64,000 nt of DNA from Xylona heveae TC161 (taxonomy: Eukaryota > Ascomycota > Xylonomycetes > Xylonales > Xylonaceae): the NCBI RefSeq assembly GCF_001619985.1, contig NW_017264203.1, positions 906,081 through 970,080 on the forward strand, given 5' to 3'. Shown here piece by piece: positions 56,973 through 64,000 of this stretch. Each line of letters starts with the position of its first letter. Position 1 is the first letter of the stretch. The translations under genes were made by a program, and so were the position numbers. The notes beneath the pieces are model-generated. The model searched no databases, was not told the origin of the DNA, and saw nothing but the letters and a program-made list of their open reading frames with translations.

Positions 56973-58535
56973 ATTGTATACAGTGTCTATTAGATTTGTG
57001 ATAGGCAGAAATTGTCTCGATGCTTTGTATGACACAAAAGATAATCTGCACGTGTCCCCCTGCTGGGCACGGACAGAGAAAGAATAGACAGAGAGGCAAC
57101 ACCGCTCGAAGATGGGGTGAGGTTGGTTTAATTGATATTCGAGGAAGGAATTATGAATATGTGGAATGGCTTGCCGGTCTTATAGATCTCAGTGGTCCTT
57201 AAAGCATAGACAGAGGGGTTGCTCTGAACAGAGGCGGCGGAGCTTGTGCGATATATGATTGGACATTCAAACAACAAACCGATGACGGGAAACGATAAGC
57301 AACAACGACAGACACGGCAAGATCAACAATCTGCCGAGCGCAGATCACCGCTCTACAATGACCGACTTTTATTGGCTGAACACCACCCGCGACCCCTTTA
57401 TCGAACCGTGGGGCGAGGGGCGAGGGGCAGGCCTCCTCGCCATAACGCACGGAGTATTTCTCAAGCGATCCGATCGCCCAAGCGGACCAATCGGAACAAA
57501 CTCACATACAAAATAGTATGATATTTCACAAACTTTATATCTTCACGATTAATGGATGGTTTGGCCTAAATTTTTATATGCAGGTGCTCAATAAAACGAA
57601 TGCTCATCTGAGAGATGTGTGATAAGCTTTTCTTGAATGAAAGGGTTTAAAATTTTTATCTGTCATATTTCTATAGTACCATGTAATATAATAGAAACTG
57701 AACAGTATCCATATCCCCAATATCCAGACAATATAAGTTATGGCTGTTGAAACAATCGAGTCAATCTTCAAATAGGATGAGAAGGCGATCAGGTCGCTTG
57801 GAAAATGCGTTGCTGCTGCAATGTTTTTGTGATAATTGGTTCTCGAGTTTGAGTTTGCCCCCCCCCCCCCTTTCCTCACACCAACTGTATGCAAATACGC
57901 AGGCAATGGTGGTCTTGTGCTAATCGGCAAGTGAGAACTGGGTGACGAACCAACCAACCTGCGTATGCTACGACGCCACGACGAATCAATTGTTAATGAG
58001 AGAGATGAGCGGGTTAGAAGTGAGAATAGATTCTGGAGTGGCGATTGAGGTCGAGGTTGAGAGGAAGTGAGCTGTTGGTGGAGACTGAGGAGCAGTGAAC
58101 CAAAGGTCTTTAACTGCTTTGCTGACGGGAGTGAACTCGCCGCCTCATAGTCCTCGATGAGGTCTCGAGCATTTGATAGAATTTTTTCACGCTACCACTT
58201 GTCGAATCCAGGCTCATAGCATTTCCACTTCACAAGATATTGAATGGGATTTCCACGACCTCCCAATGCGATTACTTCGTCCAGCAGACGGTCAACGCCC
58301 AATCCTCCGTGGCCCTCGACGGTTCTGGCGGGAGGATATAACGGTTGGAATGTTTGTACGGTCCTTGTACGGCTCAGTGGATGATCTTACGTGTGCCACG
58401 GAGAAAATAGGATGAATCAGCCAGTTGCTGGGATGTTAAAGCTTCTATGCCAGTCGTCGGGCGAAAACTTTCTTTTCTTTTCCTTTTCTTTTTTTGAGTG
58501 CAGACGTGCGTTTGCACAAGTGCTTCTTGTATGAA
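56973..58535. other. Intergenic region with C13 tract and a retroelement relic
   Basis: About 1,560 bases. 56973-57500 is the 5-oxoprolinase promoter side; it contains a GGGGCGAGGGGCGAGGGGC direct repeat near 57411-57428. A C13 homopolymer lies at 57858-57870. A decayed chromodomain is at 58141-58296 (listed separately). No intact gene. Confidence 0.5.
58141..58296 (-). pseudogene. Decayed chromodomain, probable Ty3/gypsy chromovirus remnant
   Basis: On the minus strand one frame reads VDRLLDEVIALGGRGN, then the chromodomain core PIQYLVKWKCYEPGFDKW, a TAG stop (58192-58194), then REKILSNARDLIEDYEAA. The aromatic-rich YLVKWK.Y core followed by a conserved NARDLIEDYE-type helix is characteristic of the chromodomain at the integrase C terminus of fungal chromoviruses and of genes derived from them. 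Immediately upstream, YILPPEPSRATEDWALTV lies in a different frame, implying a frameshift as well as the stop. No long terminal repeat, reverse transcriptase or integrase core is visible nearby, so this is an isolated fragment. It could instead be a broken host chromodomain gene. Confidence 0.65.
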
Positions 58536-59366
58536 TTAGAGAGCAAGTCTTCCGGTGCCAAGCCAGTCCCTCCAGACACCTCCCACACTGGCTGCAACCT
58601 CTTCGGCGGTTCGATCCTCCGCATCGCGCAGAGCACGTATATCTAGTTTCCCTGATTGATCTTCTCTGAATAGGCCGAATTGCTCCGCAGCCTGGAGGAC
58701 CTGATTAGGGAAAATCTGAGGTTCTAAATTGGAAGCGACTAGTAACAGAAGCCACGCCACCTCGACTTTTTCGCTCAGCACGGCAACGTGCAGTGCAGAA
58801 TTAAACCCTCCAATAGGGTCTTGGTATCTTAAGACATCAATGGGAGCCCCTGATTCCTCCGCGCCTTGCTGTATTTCTTCACCGTCATTGTCTTCCTCGA
58901 TATCGCCGAGCAGGTCGACAATTGCTTCAATATCTCCTTCGCGGCAAAATTCCAGGAATGCGCGGCCTTTACGCTCACCTGGGTGTGTGTTCAGGTACGC
59001 CTCCTCGGTGAGCAAGGGAAGGATGTCAAGTCCTTCCTGAACACCTCCTTCATTTCGTAAAATGCAGAGTAGTTGATCTTCGCCGATCTGGGACGTAGAA
59101 AGTAAGAGCGTTCCGCAATGGGGGCAGATAGGAGTCGAATAAATGTCTAGTAAGCATTGCCTGACAAAAACTGTTAGAGGACGAAAGAGAGACGGTCATT
59201 GAAATGTGCCATACCAGTGGAAATGGCAGCCGCAACCCAACTCGACATCATCCGGGACTGTCGTAGTTGCGGCGGCTGAACTGCTTGAGCCAACCATTAA
59301 CTCGTCATCCTCATCCCTCTCCACTTCAACAACGAGAGGGTTTTGACACTCAATGCATACCGCCAT
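58536..59366 (-). CDS. RING-like zinc-binding protein with ankyrin-type repeats
   Basis: Conserved-looking fungal protein without a name I recognise. Exons 59366-59215 and 59160-58536 (minus strand); 258 aa. The first 75 residues carry a variant RING pattern: C-x2-C (VCIECQ), then GCGCHFHWQCLLD, then CPHCG. The spacing between the third and fifth ligands is tighter than in the classic RING. The rest has ankyrin-like helices: GRAFLEFCREGDIEAIVDLL, then FNSALHVAVLSEKVEVAWLL, with an acidic insert between. An E3 ubiquitin ligase role is possible but unproven. Starts at MAVCIEC; an in-frame ATG seven codons upstream (59387) also exists. It shares a divergent 490-base region with the PXA gene. Confidence 0.8.
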
Positions 59367-59857
59367 AACTGGTAAGGCGTCCTGCAAAAATATGATCTAT
59401 TAATCCGGGGTGGGGAGAGTTCTCTTTTTCTTTTCCCCAAAAGCTTCCGTAGCTTCTACAGCTACTAGAATAGCTGCTGTGTACCGAATGTCCTCCGTAC
59501 AGTGCAATCAGTAGGTAGATACGTGCACAATTTTGGTCAATATCTTGGACCTTTAGTGATTTTCTTTCCCTGTTCGCGTTCTGAATGAAAACCTCGCATG
59601 CTTGATCGCTAGGAGTACACAACCTTGCAATATCCCACACTCGCTTAAAGACAAGCTTTCCGACCAAAACATGATGCGGCTACCGAGTACGTGCGCCGCG
59701 CGGCTCCATCGCTCCTTGGTCCATACGGAGTAGAAACGTTCAACTCCACAGTCTGTCGTACCCTCCCCCACACGCTGCAGTGAATCAATTTTATGGACTT
59801 GTCGACTGGAAACCTGCCTAAGTTCGAGTTGAGGAACGTGGCAAAATCCTCGATGCT
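59367..59857. promoter_or_regulatory. Divergent promoter region RING-ankyrin / PXA protein
   Basis: About 490 bases between divergent start codons. Overlapping minus-strand frames across 59350-59956 have no motif and are treated as chance. No TATA box evident. Confidence 0.5.
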
Positions 59858-62800
59858 ATGGAGGTAGGGGAGCAACACCCTGGCGGCAGCGATCCGATCG
59901 CCGACGCCGTTTCGTCTGACGGCGATCATCAGCGACTGAACGGAAAGTTGCGCCAACTACCCGGAGTCGCATCAAAAGACATCGAGCAAGGTTCGACAAG
60001 TGCAAATGAAGGTCTTACAGACCAGGCGCTCAGGTTCTTTTCGAATGCTAGTAATGAGACGCTTGGGGCTTGTTTGGTTGGTCTCGGCGCCACAACATAT
60101 TTCGTGCTCGGCAGGGTGGGTTTAGTATTAATCGGGGTCGTTGGAGGAGTGGCCATACATGCCAGTTGGGAGGATGGCAGCACTGGGGCCTCTAGTGATG
60201 AAAAGCAATCAGGGGGTATGAGCACTCGACGAGAGCCGGGCGTAAAGATTGTAGAAAGACTTCTGGATTGGCGCGACAGGAAGAATGCAGAGGATGAGAA
60301 GGGGGAGCTTGCGACAGGTGTAAGCAAGAATAGAAGAGATCATTCCGAATACCATTACTCAAACCTCCCACCTGCTACGCGGTCGGCCTTGTCAGATCTC
60401 ACTGATGCCATTATTAGAGATTATGTGAAGTGGGTACTCATCTATGGTTCAGGGTTTAATTCTACCGCTGACTGTGAAGCTCTCAGATTCTGGTATTCAC
60501 CAATTCTCCCAGCTGAAGCATCATTTCCGGCCGCTTGCCAACAGACGCTGACGGGATTTATGCTCTCTGTTTCATCACATTTGTCACGGAAGAGACCCGC
60601 TGATTCGTTCCTTGATTTTCTCACAAACGCGTCTTCCATCATCATCGTGTTTTTCAACGAGTTGTCGAGCGCCATATCGGCTCCTTCTCCAATTCCGTTG
60701 CCCGCGCCGAAAGCCGTCCTGGACTATCTCGAGTCCAACCCGGATAGCAACCTTGCGAATCTACTTAGCCAAAAGCATCAACAACGAAAACTGGTCATGG
60801 TTGCCGAGGATGTCTTGCAGACTTTTCTTGAGCCAGCAGTGTATTCTTGTCTGCCCGCGCGGGTGTTCCTGCGGGAGATACTAGCAGGAGTTATACTGGA
60901 ATCGACTATTCAGACTTGTTCACAGCCAGAGTGGATCAATGGCTGGATCGTCTCGATGCTTGAAAAGGGGGAACCAGAGATCATGAATGCAATCGATGCC
61001 GGCGTCACCGGTACCGATGGCAAAGGACTTGAGACTGTGAAACGACAAGCAGAGACAACAAGGTTAGCTAGCGTGAAAGAAGATTCGCTAGAAGAGAGCG
61101 TGCGGAGGGGCGAGGGGACACAGCCCGAGACACATTCCAGCAAAGCTGAGGTGGCTATGGAGGCTGCAATGCGTGAAGCTCAAAGGCTGAATGAAATGAT
61201 AGCTGAAGAAGACGCTCGAAGACACCGCTCACGTGTTTCGGAAGAGAGCACAAGTAGGGATGGTCCAAAACCGGACTCCGCAAATCACGCAAGTCATTCC
61301 ATGACTCTGCCATCAGACAGCGGCATATTAGAACCTAACGAGGCTTTCAATGGCCGTTCTTCCGCCGAGGCTGCGCGATCTTTTATTGAAACGGCGAATT
61401 CAGAAAAGCGATCTACTCCATCGGCTTTTCCAGGCTTTGATACGCAACAGTCCGTTATAACAGAACACAAAGATGACAGTGCCATTGTCGAAAGTCCTTC
61501 TTCTGCAACCCTGAGTCTGGTCAATGCATCAATATCCTTAATTGATGATTCATTGTGCGAGGACGGAAAGGCTCTACGCTCCAAACCTGCGTCCGACTAT
61601 CTTATCCAAATTGAGCCTGCATCGCAGAAATTTCCGGGTTGGATGATAGCAAGAAATTACGTCGATTTTGAAACGCTTCATGAAGTTATGCGCCGAATTT
61701 CCATGATCGCCGGAATTCCAGAATTTGGAGAACGTTATCGGTGCATTCCAAGCTGGAAAGGAAACACAAAGTCCGATTTGCGGTTGCAATTAGAAGTGTA
61801 TCTTCGGACTGCTCTGACATATAGACAACTTGCTGAGAGCGAGGGAATGAAGAGATTTTTAAACAAAGATCAGGGACTTGATCGGATCGCGCAAGGAAAC
61901 AAAAGCGGGTTTCCCGGCCTCGGCTGGCCCAGCCCGGCGGCTTTCGAGACCATGGGGAAGGGAATGTTGGATGTGCTGTCAAGTGCTCCAAAAAACGCTG
62001 CAGATGGCGGGAAGACTTTGCTTGGAGGTGTGACTGGGGTATTTGGTGGGGTTGGCGGCTTTGGACAGAAGCGGCAATCTTCTGGCAATTTAAGCTCGGC
62101 TTTAAATAGGACAGGATCGATGTCGGCCCCTTCTCTTTCACGCACTGACAGTCAAGATTCGTTTTCTGGTCTTCGAAGAAGCAGAGACAGTGAAGATAAT
62201 GGTTGGAGAGCATCTGGCACATCTAGCATTCAACGAGAAATACTCCCGCATACAATGCCAGCAAGCCGAACTAGCAACGATTCTGCTTCGGGCTCCAACT
62301 ACTCAATGGTCCCCGATACATCTCTCCGTAGATCAATTTCAGGGGCATCTGAAATGAGCAGAAAGTTGGAGCTATCCACCGCGGAGCGTGGCACCCGCTT
62401 ACCTCCACCACCAAGTGAAATTTCAGATGATTATACCTCCCCTCCTACAAGCGAGGCTCAGACCCCGTCTCAAATTTCCAAAACTTCCTTGGCGCCCTCG
62501 CCCAAATCAGCAGGCGCTGTTCCAGATTCTTCTGAGCAAGGCCGAACCTCTGGTCAAAGGGCCTCTGCTGCGTTAGCCGCTACACTTCCAAGTCATCTCG
62601 AGGAGACGCCGGCTAAAAGTCAATCTCAATCTGCGCCTCTACCAATTAATGAACAAGAAACACAAGTGGCCGTGGAACTCATATTCGCAGTCATAAACGA
62701 GCTGTATACCTTATCGTCTGCCTGGAATATTCGTCGCACTCTCCTTACTGCAGCAAAAACATTTCTTCTGCGCCCAGGAAACCCAAATTTAGAAGCAATC

Positions 62801-63136
62801 CGTGCTCTACTACAGGAATCAGTTATCGAAGCCAATACTTCTGATGAGGGAATTGCAAGCCACCTCCGCAGTATTCGCGAGAACATCATGCCTACCGAAG
62901 AGGAGCGCCGGAAATGGCCCCCACCAAAGAGCGAAAAGGAGAAAGAGGATCTGCGCCGAAAGGCTCGTAAATTGCTTGTTGAACATGGCATGCCCCAGGC
63001 CCTCACTAGTGTTATGGGAGCGGCTGCCAGTGGTGAGGCGTTGGGAAGGGTATTCGATTGCTTGCAGATTGAACAAATTGCACGTGGTCTTATATTCGGC
63101 CTCCTCCTCCAGGCAGTCCGTGCTATTGCGCAGTAA
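59858..63136 (+). CDS. Membrane-anchored PXA/PX/nexin-C domain protein
   Basis: Intronless gene for a 1,092-residue protein of the sorting-nexin relatives that carry a PX-associated domain (as in Mdm1/Snx13-type proteins), but without a visible RGS domain. A hydrophobic hairpin-length segment at about residues 69-102 (ACLVGLGATTYFVLGRVGLV onward) should anchor it in the ER membrane. The PXA domain is about 168-390 (LTDAIIRDYVKWVLIYGSGF; AVYSCLPARVFLREILAGVI). A coiled or acidic linker precedes a divergent PX domain at about 575-670 (YLIQIEPASQKFPGWMIARN). A Ser-rich low-complexity region follows, then a sorting-nexin C-terminal domain at about 925-1085 (ELIFAVINELYTLSSAWNIR; FDCLQIEQIARGLIFGLLLQ). 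A role in organelle contacts or lipid-droplet biology is inferred from the family. Confidence 0.87.
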   Translation: MEVGEQHPGGSDPIADAVSSDGDHQRLNGKLRQLPGVASKDIEQGSTSANEGLTDQALRFFSNASNETLGACLVGLGATTYFVLGRVGLVLIGVVGGVAIHASWEDGSTGASSDEKQSGGMSTRREPGVKIVERLLDWRDRKNAEDEKGELATGVSKNRRDHSEYHYSNLPPATRSALSDLTDAIIRDYVKWVLIYGSGFNSTADCEALRFWYSPILPAEASFPAACQQTLTGFMLSVSSHLSRKRPADSFLDFLTNASSIIIVFFNELSSAISAPSPIPLPAPKAVLDYLESNPDSNLANLLSQKHQQRKLVMVAEDVLQTFLEPAVYSCLPARVFLREILAGVILESTIQTCSQPEWINGWIVSMLEKGEPEIMNAIDAGVTGTDGKGLETVKRQAETTRLASVKEDSLEESVRRGEGTQPETHSSKAEVAMEAAMREAQRLNEMIAEEDARRHRSRVSEESTSRDGPKPDSANHASHSMTLPSDSGILEPNEAFNGRSSAEAARSFIETANSEKRSTPSAFPGFDTQQSVITEHKDDSAIVESPSSATLSLVNASISLIDDSLCEDGKALRSKPASDYLIQIEPASQKFPGWMIARNYVDFETLHEVMRRISMIAGIPEFGERYRCIPSWKGNTKSDLRLQLEVYLRTALTYRQLAESEGMKRFLNKDQGLDRIAQGNKSGFPGLGWPSPAAFETMGKGMLDVLSSAPKNAADGGKTLLGGVTGVFGGVGGFGQKRQSSGNLSSALNRTGSMSAPSLSRTDSQDSFSGLRRSRDSEDNGWRASGTSSIQREILPHTMPASRTSNDSASGSNYSMVPDTSLRRSISGASEMSRKLELSTAERGTRLPPPPSEISDDYTSPPTSEAQTPSQISKTSLAPSPKSAGAVPDSSEQGRTSGQRASAALAATLPSHLEETPAKSQSQSAPLPINEQETQVAVELIFAVINELYTLSSAWNIRRTLLTAAKTFLLRPGNPNLEAIRALLQESVIEANTSDEGIASHLRSIRENIMPTEEERRKWPPPKSEKEKEDLRRKARKLLVEHGMPQALTSVMGAAASGEALGRVFDCLQIEQIARGLIFGLLLQAVRAIAQ

Positions 63137-64000
63137 ACGAAAGGGATCCGGCAGTGCACCCTTCATCAAAGGCGATCAACGAGAATTACGATTACGAGGA
63201 GCGGCGACCTTGATTCTGACTTGGTTCCGTTATCAATTATTAATTACTTAATGCAAAATGATATCTTATGGCAGGCACAAGGATAAAATCAGCAAAGATA
63301 CCACTGCTAATATCTAAGCCCTTGGGCATGCCGCATTAGTTATGGAGCCTCGCGAGATATACAACGTAATGAAAAATTAATGTCATATAATGTAATATAT
63401 AACTAAGTACTGACCAAAGACTGGCCAGCTGAGTTGGCTTGCTTCATGCTTTATACTTGCTCTTTGATACCATATGATCTTGTAGAGGTCGTGCAGGTTT
63501 TTAACAAGACATGATTAAATGTTGGAATATTGTATATTGTTTTAATTAGGTATGGTTCTAGGATATATAAAAAGGACAGCTGCAAAGAGCAAATTCTGCC
63601 TGAAAGCAGTTATGATTTCAATAAAAAAAAGGCTACATAAACAGCACGAAACAAAAACAAAAGTATAACCTGAAGAGATATGTTGTTGTAGGTTCCTACA
63701 ACTTTAACCCTGCCCGTGATCACGCTGGGGGGACCACCGGTGGCCACAGCCCAAGGTACGCTGGGGGCTAGCATCTCGGGTGTGTGGGTTGTATGGGCCA
63801 TGGACACCCTTTTGCTTTTCCCATACAAAATAATTTTTTAAAAAATTGCAAATGCGGGTTGGGTGGATGTGTGGGTCCTGGCAAGCGAGAAGGGGCTGCA
63901 GGGTATATGAAAGAGGGAGGTGCAGCTGAGGTCCCCGGCAGTAGTGGTCTTAAGTGACAGCTGTCGAGGCATCTCGCGGCATCGATCTCGATCGCCTACT
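63137..64000. other. 3' flank of the PXA gene and unassigned right edge
   Basis: About 860 bases. 63220-63650 is very AT-rich. 63700-64000 is more GC-rich, with a CCACCGGTGG palindrome near 63735 and GT-rich stretches. It may be the promoter of a gene beyond the window. No coding frame can be supported. Confidence 0.45.

Noticed and set aside
57604-57957. 117-codon minus-strand frame downstream of the chromodomain relic
   Set aside because: Low-complexity and hydrophobic runs without family similarity; crosses the C13/G13 homopolymer; not supported as coding.
1-64000. CRISPR arrays, bacterial operons, prophage or a biosynthetic gene cluster
   Set aside because: None of the required repeats, ribosome-binding sites, or polyketide/peptide synthase genes are present; the content is conserved fungal housekeeping genes.

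Overview
This is a gene-dense stretch of a filamentous ascomycete (Pezizomycotina) nuclear chromosome. The evidence is eukaryotic gene structure throughout: many short introns (about 50-250 nt) with GTAWGT-type donors, CTAAC/CTGAY-type branch sites and YAG acceptors, alternating strands with no operons, and proteins that read as conserved fungal orthologues (Atg7, Rft1, Dbp3, Rfa1, Ubp14, Isu1, Csn3, Pro2, Rpl18, fimbrin, Sub1, 5-oxoprolinase). A COP9 subunit 3, a DDHD phospholipase and large PXA/PX proteins fit Eurotiomycetes-like moulds (Eurotiales/Onygenales), but the order cannot be fixed from sequence alone. No CRISPR, bacterial, viral or tRNA features were seen. I placed exons by hand from splice signals, reading-frame continuity and conserved protein motifs. 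For every complete gene except the coiled-coil gene the exons sum to a whole number of codons.

Layout. 1-2243 (+) ATG7, lacking its N terminus. 2884-5115 (-) MRM2-type mitochondrial rRNA 2'-O-methyltransferase. 5871-8270 (-) orphan coiled-coil protein with an unresolved start. 8431-9597 (+) OST3/OST6 and 10041-12041 (+) RFT1, both ER N-glycosylation genes. 12480-14833 (-) DBP3 helicase. 15365-16707 (-) PIG3-like quinone oxidoreductase. 17657-19762 (-) RPA1. 20313-22991 (+) UBP14. 23752-24595 (+) ISU1 Fe-S scaffold. 25380-27232 (-) CSN3. 27985-29485 (+) PRO2. 29862-30741 (-) RPL18. 31802-32992 (-) mitochondrial carrier. 34841-35935 (+) SR-type splicing factor. 36567-39110 (-) sterol O-acyltransferase. 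39570-40413 (-) dienelactone hydrolase. 41054-43506 (-) fimbrin. 44539-48021 (-) DDHD phospholipase. 49181-49946 (-) secreted cupin. 51568-52400 (+) SUB1/PC4. 52682-56972 (-) 5-oxoprolinase. 58141-58296 (-) decayed chromodomain. 58536-59366 (-) RING-like/ankyrin protein. 59858-63136 (+) PXA-PX-nexin membrane protein.

Most genes are unrelated housekeeping functions: autophagy, mitochondrial and cytosolic translation, DNA replication and repair, ubiquitin and COP9 control, Fe-S assembly, proline and glutathione metabolism, sterol and lipid handling, and actin. The only clear functional pairing is OST3 next to RFT1.

The most unusual signals are in gene structure. ISU1 appears to carry an AT-AC intron with U2-type sites; it restores the conserved VLDHYS segment that the competing GT-AG reading deletes while still keeping frame. 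MRM2 places its whole SAM-binding glycine motif in a 27-nt microexon, and all its exons are multiples of three. RPL18 has a 4-nt first coding exon. A frameshifted and stop-interrupted chromodomain, probably left by a Ty3/gypsy chromovirus-type retroelement, lies between 5-oxoprolinase and the RING/ankyrin gene.
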